33,533 nt of DNA. Source: an uncultured Caryophanales bacterium (GTDB lineage Bacteria > Bacillota_I > Bacilli_A > RF39 > UBA660). Below the pieces are notes generated by a model, which saw only the letters and a list, made by a program, of their open reading frames with translations, was not told the DNA's origin and made no database searches. Location: contig CAMVAN010000010.1 of assembly GCA_947165475.1 (NCBI GenBank), positions 1-33,533 on the forward strand, written 5' to 3'. A program made the position numbers and the translations under genes. How positions within the stretch are numbered: position 1 is the first letter of the stretch; the number at the start of each line of letters is the position of its first letter. Of this stretch, positions 8,566 through 16,339 are shown one piece after another.

Positions 8566-9252
8566 TTATTTCAAAAATTCTCGAATAATAAAACTCGCTA
8601 TTAAAAGTCCCGCAGAAGAAGGAACAAAAGCCGTACTACCAGGTACCCTATCATGAGTTTTTTGAGGAATCTCTCTAGAACTACAAACATAGATTTTTTG
8701 TTTAATTTTACAATCATTTACATATTTTCGAAGAATTCTAGCTAAAGGATCATTTATTGTCTTACGAATATCGGTTATTTCTAGTTTAGATGGATCAAAC
8801 TTATTACCTGTTCCACAACAAGTAATAAAAGGAATCTTTCTCTTTAAACATTCTAATATCACCATCTTTTTAGTAAGAATAGTATCACAAGCATCAACAA
8901 AAAAATCAATTTTACTAGAAAATAATAAATTGATATTTTCATCTGTAATAAAAGATGAAATCTTAATAACTTGGCAATCAGGTTGAATCAAATGAATTCT
9001 ATCTTCTAAAACATCTACTTTGTTTAAACCCACAGTTGAAGTTAAAGCAATAATCTGCCTATTAATATTGCTTTCATCAACAACATCATGATCAACTATA
9101 ATAATAGAGCCTATTCCACTTCTTACTAAAGCCTCTACTACATAACCACCTACGCCACCACATCCTAATACCAAAACACATTTCTTCTTTAAATCTTCTA
9201 ATTTATCGTTACCAATTAATTTTTCAAAACGAGAAAAAGAATTACGCGGCAT
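8566..9252 (-). CDS. tcdA: tRNA threonylcarbamoyladenosine dehydratase (TcdA/ThiF fold)
   Basis: E1-like enzyme that adenylates and dehydrates t6A37 in tRNA to the cyclic form ct6A. The N-terminal FSRFEKLIG precedes the nucleotide-binding loop GCGGVGGYV. DESNINRQ and FFVDACDTI follow, as in the YgdL/TcdA branch of ThiF proteins, and the C-terminal VPGSTAFVPSSAGLL is typical. ThiF/MoeB branches usually carry a four-Cys zinc site, which is not present. ATG 9252 with GAGAG upstream is preferred to GTG 9267; homologues start close to the FSR motif. The start overlaps the stop of the upstream unknown gene, so the two are co-translated. It is the last gene before a strong terminator. Confidence 0.9.
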   Translation of the reverse strand: MPRNSFSRFEKLIGNDKLEDLKKKCVLVLGCGGVGGYVVEALVRSGIGSIIIVDHDVVDESNINRQIIALTSTVGLNKVDVLEDRIHLIQPDCQVIKISSFITDENINLLFSSKIDFFVDACDTILTKKMVILECLKRKIPFITCCGTGNKFDPSKLEITDIRKTINDPLARILRKYVNDCKIKQKIYVCSSREIPQKTHDRVPGSTAFVPSSAGLLIASFIIREFLK

Positions 9253-10054
9253 TAAAATATCTCTCACTATTTTTCTTTTTTACTAATTGATACGCTTCAC
9301 TAGTAATAAAATGTAGCTTTTTATCATATAAGATTTCACTCAAGTAAGAAATTTCAGATAATATTTCTGTATTAGAAGAAGCTATTTTATCATGACGATT
9401 TAACTCAGAAAACAAATTGGTTTTTAAAATTGATGAATAGTCAACAACCTTTTGCAAAGTATCTCTATCTAATTGGTTATCTTCTACACAAACAAAATCA
9501 AATAATTGAAAAAAATCAATTAGCTCTTTAATATAAAAGACATTCGCTTTTTTTAGTTTATCATCTAACAAAGGAGAATCTTTATATTGTTTAACTATAT
9601 GAATAAAACTAGCTATTTTATCAAAACTCAAAATATTAGAAAATCCAAGATTTTCCAAAGAAACATATCTTCCTCTTCTCTCCGCTCCAGGTATTTCGTT
9701 TAGATAGTCTAAAATAAGTTTCCCAAAAAAATTATCTAATACATCATTTTCCTGAAACTCAATAGGTTCAATTTTGTATACATCATAATAATCTGAATCT
9801 CTTTCAGACTTAGTTGTTACTAAAAATGGACGACGATATACTAATGACCTACTACGAATAAATTTTGTAGTTGAATCAGTATTGTGATCATGATAAAAAC
9901 TAGAATCAGAGTATTTTTCACGATTAACAATAATTTCACTACTATCAGCATCATTAAAAAAGACTTTTTTTCGCACTTTACTAGCATTATTATAATATAA
10001 CTCATAATCAAAAATTGTATTAGTATTTTTATTCAAAACTGGTAAAATTAACAC
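9242..10054 (-). CDS. Hypothetical protein, 270 aa, partner of tcdA
   Basis: I do not recognise this protein. No signal peptide or membrane segment is visible. The N-terminal third is rich in Asp, Ser and Tyr with beta-like patterns (SSEIIVNREKY, RSLVYRRPFLVTT); the C-terminal part from about residue 100 is helical and Leu/Lys-rich. GTG 10054 is preferred to GTG 10063 because GAAGGTG sits 6 bases upstream of the former and overlaps the latter. The gene has its own good promoter and its end overlaps the tcdA start by 11 bases. Coupling suggests, but does not show, a link to tRNA modification. Confidence 0.75.
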   Translation of the reverse strand: MLILPVLNKNTNTIFDYELYYNNASKVRKKVFFNDADSSEIIVNREKYSDSSFYHDHNTDSTTKFIRSRSLVYRRPFLVTTKSERDSDYYDVYKIEPIEFQENDVLDNFFGKLILDYLNEIPGAERRGRYVSLENLGFSNILSFDKIASFIHIVKQYKDSPLLDDKLKKANVFYIKELIDFFQLFDFVCVEDNQLDRDTLQKVVDYSSILKTNLFSELNRHDKIASSNTEILSEISYLSEILYDKKLHFITSEAYQLVKKKNSERYFNAA

Positions 10055-10076
10055 ATATATCACCTTCTACCGCTAT

Positions 10077-10105
10077 ATTCTATCATAAAAATAAGAAAAC
10101 AGCAA
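10077..10105 (-). promoter_or_regulatory. Promoter of the 270-aa gene and tcdA
   Basis: Minus strand: TTGCTG (10100-10105), a 17-base spacer, TAGAAT (10077-10082) with TG one base upstream. It lies about 22 bases before the chosen start. Confidence 0.6.
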
Positions 10106-10115
10106 GAAAAAAATA

Positions 10116-10144
10116 AATGTTTAACCCAATAATACAATGTTTAA
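10116..10144. repeat. Direct repeat of nine bases with a 20-bp period
   Basis: AATGTTTAA occurs at 10116-10124 and 10136-10144, the same orientation, two helical turns apart. The pair lies just upstream of the -35 of the 270-aa/tcdA promoter and downstream of the ART gene stop. It could be a protein-binding site; in such A/T-rich DNA chance is also possible. Confidence 0.35.
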
Positions 10145-10152
10145 TTATATAA

Positions 10153-12264
10153 TCATATTTTTCTACCTTGTTGATATGTATCATTTTTAATAATAGGTCT
10201 AGCATTTACTTCAACTAAATAAATTGTTTTATTATCTCTTTCAATAACAGTATCATTTATAGTTTTAACACTTAGTATTTCAAAATCAAAGTTATCAGCA
10301 TCAATTAATACTTCTTTTTGAGCATCACCAAATGCATTTGCATTTTTCTCATCTAATGTTCCAGTAAAAAGCTCTGTTGAAAAGAAAGCTACTCGTGAAC
10401 CTTTTGGCAAATTAATCTTATATATAACAGATTTGCCATTATCCTTTCTTGTAACACTATTAAGAAAACTTAAAGCAATATTTGAATCAATCGTAGTAGA
10501 CAAAAAACCAACTTCTTTTTTATTAATATCATCTGTACTTAAACCACGATATACAGTTATTTCATCATCAATAATTACCGAACTTAGTGTTTTTTCTAAT
10601 GATGGAATAGAATCCAAAATAATCTTTTTAAATTGTTCATATGGAACAATATCCCCATTATTATCAAGTACCCCTATATCAGGACGATAATTTCCTTTTC
10701 CTGATTCTAAAAATCTATTATCTAATTTTCTCATTAACAATTCATCATAAGAAGCTTTTATTATTGAGTCAATTTCTTCTTCTGTAATAGTCCCATTAGT
10801 CCTTTTAGTTTTAATAATGTGATTAATAGGACGATATAATAAACTTTTATAAACCATCAAATTTTTTTTATCTTCATTAGAAAGAACTTCAGATTGTTTA
10901 ATTTGAAGTTTTATAAAAGGATCTTTTACTTCACTTTTATCATCTTCTTTTAAAGGCACAGTCTTAATAGAATAATTAGAAACTAAAGATTTTCTTTCTA
11001 ATTTAATCGGATTTTTTAATATTTTAAAAATATGTTGTTTTTCTACTTGGTTTTGTTGTATTTCTAATTCATTTAAATAATCTTCTGTTTGCTTTATATT
11101 ACTATTTATTGAATTACAATATTTCTCCATATATTCAACAAATTCTAAAATTCCTTCATTCATATTTGTTATTATTTCCAAATCATTTTGTATAAGTTCA
11201 TTATTCAAATAATCCGTAAAAATCATATCAAATTTATTTATATTTTCTTCTATTTTTGTAAAATCACTTTTAAATAGTGAAACAAAAATATTCTCTTTTT
11301 TAGAGGAGAATTTGCCTTTTAAAAGCTTTATTCTTCCTCCAAATGAATTTATTAAATTATCATAATTATCAATTCTTTTATTAATTGCATTTATTCTATT
11401 AATGTAATTAGCATACTTTTCAATAACAGATTTATTATCATTATATATATTTTTAAGTAATTTTAAATTTTCCAAATATTTTTTTTTAGCTTCCATCAAA
11501 CATTCAAAATAAACTTCGTTTATATTGACAAGTTCTGAACCTTTAAAAAATACAATTTTATCATCATCATCAAATTCAACTTTAAGATAATTTGATTTCT
11601 TAAATCTATTTATTTCTTTTGTTTTTTTTAATTCACTTACTTCTTTTTCAATTTGTACTTTATTAGACTTTTCAATAACTTTATTTATTGGAATTCCCTC
11701 TTTATTGACATAAGAAACATTACATATACAACTTACATTTTTATCTTTATCAATAAACAACTTAACTACATTCCCCATACCATTCTGAGCTTTCAATAAA
11801 TCTAAATACTCCTGAAAAACTTCATCTTCTTTAGATAACTTATAATCATATACCTCACAAGTCAAAGTAGGTACTTTTAATTCAGGATGCAATTTTTTCA
11901 TTTGTTTTAAATAGGCAACTATAAAATATATAACATCTACAGAATAATAGTCTTTTTGAAACGGAAAAAACTTTCCATCTTTATATCTTAGAGATAATAA
12001 TTTAACAGCATTAAAAGTAGAACGACTACCTAAAACATCATCCTTGTTAAGATAAACACAATCAATGTAAGAACTAATATCAAAACTATTAAAATTAATT
12101 TGAAGTGGAAAACTATCTTCAATATCATCTATATTAATCTCCATATAGCAGCATTTATATCTATCTTTAGGTTGCTCTGAATCTTCAACAAAAGTAATAC
12201 TTGGAATATCTTTAACATTAACACTGGAAATATGATGGGCTTTCAAAAAATCTTTTAAATCCAT
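10153..12264 (-). CDS. ADP-ribosyltransferase-domain protein, 703 aa
   Basis: The C-terminal 230 residues have the three R-S-E class ART signatures: VYRG with Arg573 (NAD contact), GFLSTT (586-591, the STS-type strand) and QKE (649-651), with Glu651 as the expected catalytic glutamate. The Q-x-E form is typical of enzymes that modify Asn, Cys or Thr-type targets rather than Arg (family knowledge). The first 440 residues are unrecognised: mixed alpha/beta to about 200, then long helices that look like coiled coil (250-410). There is no signal peptide or membrane segment, so export would need a dedicated system, or the target is internal. AGAGGTG lies 5 bases before ATG. The gene follows the 6S RNA, with only a 55-base leader and no convincing promoter of its own. 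Confidence 0.85.
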   Translation of the reverse strand: MDLKDFLKAHHISSVNVKDIPSITFVEDSEQPKDRYKCCYMEINIDDIEDSFPLQINFNSFDISSYIDCVYLNKDDVLGSRSTFNAVKLLSLRYKDGKFFPFQKDYYSVDVIYFIVAYLKQMKKLHPELKVPTLTCEVYDYKLSKEDEVFQEYLDLLKAQNGMGNVVKLFIDKDKNVSCICNVSYVNKEGIPINKVIEKSNKVQIEKEVSELKKTKEINRFKKSNYLKVEFDDDDKIVFFKGSELVNINEVYFECLMEAKKKYLENLKLLKNIYNDNKSVIEKYANYINRINAINKRIDNYDNLINSFGGRIKLLKGKFSSKKENIFVSLFKSDFTKIEENINKFDMIFTDYLNNELIQNDLEIITNMNEGILEFVEYMEKYCNSINSNIKQTEDYLNELEIQQNQVEKQHIFKILKNPIKLERKSLVSNYSIKTVPLKEDDKSEVKDPFIKLQIKQSEVLSNEDKKNLMVYKSLLYRPINHIIKTKRTNGTITEEEIDSIIKASYDELLMRKLDNRFLESGKGNYRPDIGVLDNNGDIVPYEQFKKIILDSIPSLEKTLSSVIIDDEITVYRGLSTDDINKKEVGFLSTTIDSNIALSFLNSVTRKDNGKSVIYKINLPKGSRVAFFSTELFTGTLDEKNANAFGDAQKEVLIDADNFDFEILSVKTINDTVIERDNKTIYLVEVNARPIIKNDTYQQGRKI

Positions 12265-12318
12265 GTTTTCACCTCTAATAAATAATAAAAAAAAAGAAGT
12301 ATAATCACCTTATAAACT

Positions 12319-12498
12319 AAAAAAGTCAGAAGATACGTCTTAGACTAACGATAAAACCTAATCTTATGACCAGGTGGGTGTTCATACACTATCTTTAGGA
12401 TCCTTAAATTAATAAGTCTTCAACACCAATAGTAGATCCGAACTCCCGTATCGTTACTTTAGTCGGTTTTATATGTGTCCTTCTCGTAATCATCTGAC
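12319..12498 (-). ncRNA. ssrS: 6S RNA (RNA polymerase-binding regulator)
   Basis: A 180-nt structured RNA in an otherwise empty 333-base gap. Its ends close a long terminal stem: GUCAGA-u-GAU-u-ACG at 12498-12485 pairs with CGU-AUC-u-UCUGAC ending at 12325, followed by six U residues. Inside are a 10-bp helix (GACUA/ACGAU with AUCGUUAGUC), a large open middle, and an apical helix closed by GGUGUU / AACACC. A perfect promoter starts exactly at the first base. Length, single closing helix, open centre and the CACCCACCU segment on the 3' side fit 6S RNA. As I recall, B. subtilis bsrA also lies in the aspS-yrvM(tcdA) region. Another class of structured RNA is the main alternative. Confidence 0.72.
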
Positions 12499-12504
12499 AA
12501 CTTC

Positions 12505-12533
12505 ATTATATAATAGATTTTCTATTTTTACAA
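12505..12533 (-). promoter_or_regulatory. Promoter of the 6S RNA
   Basis: Minus strand: TTGTAA (12528-12533), a 17-base spacer, TATAAT (12505-12510). The predicted start 7 bases downstream is the first base of the terminal stem. Confidence 0.82.
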
Positions 12534-12597
12534 TACCAATTTTAAAATAGGCATGAACCATGAAAAAAAACAATCATAAACTATTTTAGGTGATAGT

Positions 12598-13368
12598 ATG
12601 TTATATAAAAATAAAAACTTTTCCTTTTATTATGAAATTTATGGAAATAGTCCAAAAGCAATACTAATTCTACCAGGATGGGGATATACAAGAGAAACAT
12701 TTCAAAGAATAATTCAATATTTACAAAAAGATTATACAATCTATATAGTTGATTATCCTTATTTTGGAAATAGTCCTTTACCAAATAAAGAATTAACCAT
12801 TTATGATTATGCAGAAACATTCTCTAATTTTATTAAAGAACTAGGAATCATTAATCCAATAATAATAGCCCATTCATTTGGAGGAAGAATCACTTCACTT
12901 TTAATAGGTAAATACAACCTTAAAGTAGATAAAATTATATTAATAGATGTTGCTGGAATAAAAAGAAGAAAAAAATTAAAAGTTTTTCTAAAAGAAAAAG
13001 TATATAAAATAATAAAAAGATTAATAAAAATACTTCCTAAAAAGAAACAATTAAGAATACAAAAACAACTACTACAAAAATTTGCATCAGAAGATTATAT
13101 GAATTTACCAATAATAATGAAAAAATCATTTCAAAATATTATTAAAGTAAATTTAAAAAAATATTATAAAAAAATAACTTCAGAAACTTTAATAATATGG
13201 GGAGAAAAAGATATAGATACACCATTAAAAGATGCAAAATTACTTAATAAAATAATTAAAAATTCTGGATTAATAATCTTTAAAAATACAACTCATTACT
13301 CTTACTTATATAATGAAGAATTAACTATTAAAATACTAAATAATTTCCTAAACAACAAAAGCAATTAA
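12598..13368 (+). CDS. Alpha/beta hydrolase
   Basis: Cytoplasmic hydrolase of the alpha/beta fold, 256 aa. The oxyanion-hole region is LPGWG (25-29). The nucleophile elbow is AHSFGG with Ser93; the acid is probably Asp205 in GEKD (or Asp207) and the base His233 in TTHYSY. A short Lys-rich helical lid lies between about 122 and 190. Substrate cannot be told from sequence; esterase, lipase or acyl-transfer roles are all possible. The start has TAGGTGA 6 bases upstream. It is transcribed alone, divergent from the 6S RNA, and converges on aspS. Confidence 0.88.
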   Translation: MLYKNKNFSFYYEIYGNSPKAILILPGWGYTRETFQRIIQYLQKDYTIYIVDYPYFGNSPLPNKELTIYDYAETFSNFIKELGIINPIIIAHSFGGRITSLLIGKYNLKVDKIILIDVAGIKRRKKLKVFLKEKVYKIIKRLIKILPKKKQLRIQKQLLQKFASEDYMNLPIIMKKSFQNIIKVNLKKYYKKITSETLIIWGEKDIDTPLKDAKLLNKIIKNSGLIIFKNTTHYSYLYNEELTIKILNNFLNNKSN

Positions 13369-13389
13369 CAAACCACATGTCAATTGCTT
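13359..13389. terminator. Convergent hairpin between the hydrolase and aspS
   Basis: AAGCAATT(A)ACA pairs with TGT(C)AATTGCTT with one mismatch and a 7-base loop. It includes the hydrolase stop codon. T-tracts on either side are short, so efficiency is uncertain. Confidence 0.65.
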
Positions 13390-13394
13390 ATTTA

Positions 13395-14711
13395 TTATGG
13401 ATTTAAACGATTTGGTCCACGGAATAAAAATTGAGTTTCTTTAATACCAGATAAACCTAAAAGTAACATAGTCATTCTATCTAATCCAATACCAAATCCA
13501 CCATGAGGAGGACAACCATATTTAAAGAATTGTAGATAGAACTCAACATCTTTTGTAAGACCTTTTTCTTTTGCATTCTTAACTAACTCTTCATATCTAT
13601 GTTCTCTTTGAGCTCCACTAGTAATTTCTACACCCCTCCAAATTAAATCATACCCTTGTAGTTTCCCATCTTTATCTCTCATATGATAAAATGGTCTTTT
13701 TGTTGCGGCATAATCAACTACAAACATAAATTCTGATTGATATACTTCTTGAGCAAATTTGAATGTAAGCTTTTCAGCCTCCGCATTCATATCTCCTATA
13801 TCTTCAGTAGGTATTTCAAAACCATATCTATCATGTAATTCTTTATATAAATCTCCTAACTTAATTCTAGGAAATGGTTTTTTTGGAACAATTACTTCTA
13901 TGTCAAATACTTCCTTTATTTTTTCACCATAAACATCTTTTACTTTAGTTAAACCAGCAATAAGTAAATCTTCTTCTAAGCTCATTACATCTTCATAACT
14001 ATCAATATGCGCAAACTCTAAATCAAATCCAGTAAATTCCGTAGCATGACGATTAGTATTAGAGTTTTCAGCACGAAAGACTGGTCCAACTTCAAAAACA
14101 CGATCTAGTCCTCCAGCTAAAGCCATTTGCTTATAAAACTGAGGAGACTGAGCAAGATATGCTTCTCTATCAAAATATTTAACTTCAAAAACTTCACTTC
14201 CTGATTCAGATGCCGTACCAATTAATTTAGGAGAATGAATCTCTATAAAATGATTTTTATATAAGTATTCTCTCATTCCTTCGGTTAAACAAGATTCAAC
14301 TTGTCTAATTAAAGTATTCCTAGGATTTCTCATATCTAACCATTTATAATCCATTCTAGTATCTATATTAACACCATCTAAATTATTAAAATCAAATGGT
14401 AAAGCTTCTGCCTCGCTAGTAACTACTATATTAGTTGGAATAATTTCTATTCCCCCTAATTTAACAGCATCATTTGAAACTACTTTACCAGTTACAGAAA
14501 CAGTAGACTCAACAGTAGTATTTTTCATTAATTCTAGCATTGATGAATTACTCTCTTCACTTTTTTCAAGAGTCATTTGAACTTTACCAGTAGAATCTCT
14601 AAGTATTACAAACATAACCCATTTTTTATCTCTAACTGCATCTACAAAACCACTAAAAGTAATTTCTTTATCTACATAATCTTTTAATTCATTTACAAAT
14701 ATTTTCATCAT
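13395..14711 (-). CDS. aspS: Aspartyl-tRNA synthetase, archaeal-type short form
   Basis: Charges tRNA-Asp with aspartate (class II). An OB-fold anticodon domain (about 1-105) is followed by the catalytic domain. Motif 2 is FRAENSNTNRHATEF and motif 3 is GIGLDRMTMLLLG. At 438 aa it lacks the GAD insertion of the 590-aa bacterial AspRS and resembles the archaeal/AspS2 form, often non-discriminating and used to make Asp-tRNA(Asn) for GatCAB. The specificity positions are not clear: the usual Trp/His after the first OB strand is Phe (SGFVDAV). The family's C-terminal FPRD-like motif reads FLFRG. It overlaps hisS by one base (TAATGATG) and shares its T-box; AGGAG lies 10 bases upstream. Confidence 0.92.
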   Translation of the reverse strand: MMKIFVNELKDYVDKEITFSGFVDAVRDKKWVMFVILRDSTGKVQMTLEKSEESNSSMLELMKNTTVESTVSVTGKVVSNDAVKLGGIEIIPTNIVVTSEAEALPFDFNNLDGVNIDTRMDYKWLDMRNPRNTLIRQVESCLTEGMREYLYKNHFIEIHSPKLIGTASESGSEVFEVKYFDREAYLAQSPQFYKQMALAGGLDRVFEVGPVFRAENSNTNRHATEFTGFDLEFAHIDSYEDVMSLEEDLLIAGLTKVKDVYGEKIKEVFDIEVIVPKKPFPRIKLGDLYKELHDRYGFEIPTEDIGDMNAEAEKLTFKFAQEVYQSEFMFVVDYAATKRPFYHMRDKDGKLQGYDLIWRGVEITSGAQREHRYEELVKNAKEKGLTKDVEFYLQFFKYGCPPHGGFGIGLDRMTMLLLGLSGIKETQFLFRGPNRLNP

Positions 14712-16102
14712 TATTTTTCACTCCTATCATGACATTTACATTCTCCATGATTATGACATCCGCAATCACTACCTTCTCCACAATCACAATCATTAAGATG
14801 ACAACTACATCCATCAAAATCTTCTTGTATCATTGTATTAATTTGTTCATCTAAATAATAAATTAAAACATCTAATGATATAATTTCTTCTTCTTTTGTC
14901 CTATTATTTTTAACTTTTACCTCATTATTATCTAAATCTTCACTATTAAGCACACAAGTAAATTTAGCTTTTAATCGATCAGCTTGCTTAAATTGACCTT
15001 TTAATCCTCTACCGGTATACTCCGTATCAACTATAAAACCAGCAAGTCTTAATTCTTGAGCTAAATAAGCAGCATATTTCTTTTCTTCATCATTTACATA
15101 CATCAAAAATAAATCAATATCTTCCACAATTGGTATTTTTACCTTTTCAAGTTCTAAGGCCATTACTAGCCGACCAATTCCACAAGCAAAACCAACACAA
15201 GGAGTTGCTGGACCACCTAGTTGATCAACAAGACCATTATAACGACCTCCACCTCCTAAAACGTTATTAGAGCCAAATCCTTCTACTTTAGCTTCAATTT
15301 CAAAAACAGTATGATTATAATAATCAAGGCCTCTTACAATATTAGGATCAATTTCATACTTTATTTGCATAATATCTAAATATTCTTGTACTTTTTCAAA
15401 TCGATCTCTACTTTCCTCATTTAAATAATCTAAAGTTTTTGGTGCATGCTTTAAAATTTCATTTTCCTGATCAACCTTACAATCTAAAATACGTAATGGA
15501 TTTTTTTCTAATCGAACTTGACAATCTTCACAAAAATCTTTTATATGAGGCTTAAAATACTTAATTAAAGCATCACGATAAGCATTTCTAGAATCAGTAT
15601 CACCTAAACTATTAATATTAACCTTTATTTCTTTTAAACCTAACATTTTATAAATATTAACAGCTAAAGAAATAACTTCAGCATCACTCATAGGATCATC
15701 ACTACCTAGTATTTCCATACCAAACTGAGTAAGTTCTCTATCTCTTCCACTTTGAGGTCTTTCATATCTGTACATAGTTCCATTATAATAAACCTTAACA
15801 GGTTGATTAGGATCTCCATACATTTTATTTTCAATATAAGAACGAACAACACCAGCAGTGCCTTCAGGACGCAAAGTAATATTTCTACCACCTTTATCCA
15901 TAAAATCATAACTTTCTTTTGTAACAATATCAGTAGTCTCTCCTACTCCTCTATGAAACAACTCAGTAGCTTCAAAAATTGGAGTACGAATATAGTTATA
16001 ATTATACTTTTCCATCAAAGCATCAATTACAGTATCTACATACTTCCATACTTTAGCTTCTCTTCCATAAATATCATTGCAACCTTTTTGTCTTTTTATC
16101 AT
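14711..16102 (-). CDS. hisS: Histidyl-tRNA synthetase with a CxC-rich C-terminal tail
   Basis: Charges tRNA-His (class II). Motif 2 is MYRYERPQSGRDRE, the HisA signature RGLDYYNHTVFEI is complete, and GGGGRYNGLVDQLGG is motif-3 proximal. The C-terminal anticodon domain ends near residue 425. Unusually, residues 428-463 form an extra tail with eight Cys and four His in the pattern CSCH, CDC, CGCHNH, CKCH, which should bind zinc or another metal. The start with AGGAGG 4 bases upstream (ATG 16102) is preferred; the longer frame to 16162 runs into the T-box. Length is 463 aa against about 425 for typical HisRS. It is the first gene of hisS-aspS. Confidence 0.95.
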   Translation of the reverse strand: MIKRQKGCNDIYGREAKVWKYVDTVIDALMEKYNYNYIRTPIFEATELFHRGVGETTDIVTKESYDFMDKGGRNITLRPEGTAGVVRSYIENKMYGDPNQPVKVYYNGTMYRYERPQSGRDRELTQFGMEILGSDDPMSDAEVISLAVNIYKMLGLKEIKVNINSLGDTDSRNAYRDALIKYFKPHIKDFCEDCQVRLEKNPLRILDCKVDQENEILKHAPKTLDYLNEESRDRFEKVQEYLDIMQIKYEIDPNIVRGLDYYNHTVFEIEAKVEGFGSNNVLGGGGRYNGLVDQLGGPATPCVGFACGIGRLVMALELEKVKIPIVEDIDLFLMYVNDEEKKYAAYLAQELRLAGFIVDTEYTGRGLKGQFKQADRLKAKFTCVLNSEDLDNNEVKVKNNRTKEEEIISLDVLIYYLDEQINTMIQEDFDGCSCHLNDCDCGEGSDCGCHNHGECKCHDRSEK

Positions 16103-16304
16103 ATTTCCTCCTAAAAAATAAAAAAGATAACACTCCAAAGGGCGTATAATACGCGGTGCCACCTTATTTTCTCACTTAAAAACCGATAACGTAGTAACAC
16201 GCTCCCAAAAATAAAGGATGTCTTCCTAATAACTCTAATAAGTATTTTCACCATACATACTCTCTCTAAAAATAGAAATTAAAAGTACTCTTTCCCAAGA
16301 AGAT
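16103..16304 (-). promoter_or_regulatory. T-box riboswitch of hisS-aspS, tRNA-Asp type
   Basis: The leader has the conserved T-box AAGGUGGCACCGCG (16165-16152), an AGAGAG element in stem I and a specifier region GAA-GAC-AUC, equivalent to the GAA-UAC-AUC layout I recall for Bacillus tyrS. The specifier GAC (16222-16220) reads Asp. The bulge UGGC pairs with a tRNA end carrying discriminator G73, which fits tRNA-Asp and not tRNA-His (C73). GAC overlaps CAU (His) by one base. A U-rich run (16137-16115) follows the hairpin GCGUAU/AUACGC. High uncharged tRNA-Asp should turn the operon on. Confidence 0.9.
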
Positions 16305-16310
16305 ATTATT

Positions 16311-16339
16311 ATTATAAAACAAAATATAAAATTAAACAA
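16311..16339 (-). promoter_or_regulatory. Promoter of the hisS-aspS T-box leader
   Basis: Minus strand: TTGTTT (16334-16339), a 17-base spacer, TATAAT (16311-16316); transcription should start near 16304. Confidence 0.72.

Noticed and set aside
10433..10690. 85-codon plus-strand frame inside the ART gene
   Set aside because: Shadow of the minus-strand gene, without ribosome site.
12265..12318. Separate promoter for the ART gene
   Set aside because: Only a poor -10-like TTATAC without a fitting -35; read-through from the 6S RNA is as likely.
12581..12820. 79-codon minus-strand frame inside the hydrolase gene
   Set aside because: Overlaps the plus-strand hydrolase, which has clear catalytic motifs and a ribosome site.
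16103..16162. Twenty-residue N-terminal extension of HisRS
   Set aside because: It reads through the T-box antiterminator; AGGAGG places the start at 16102.
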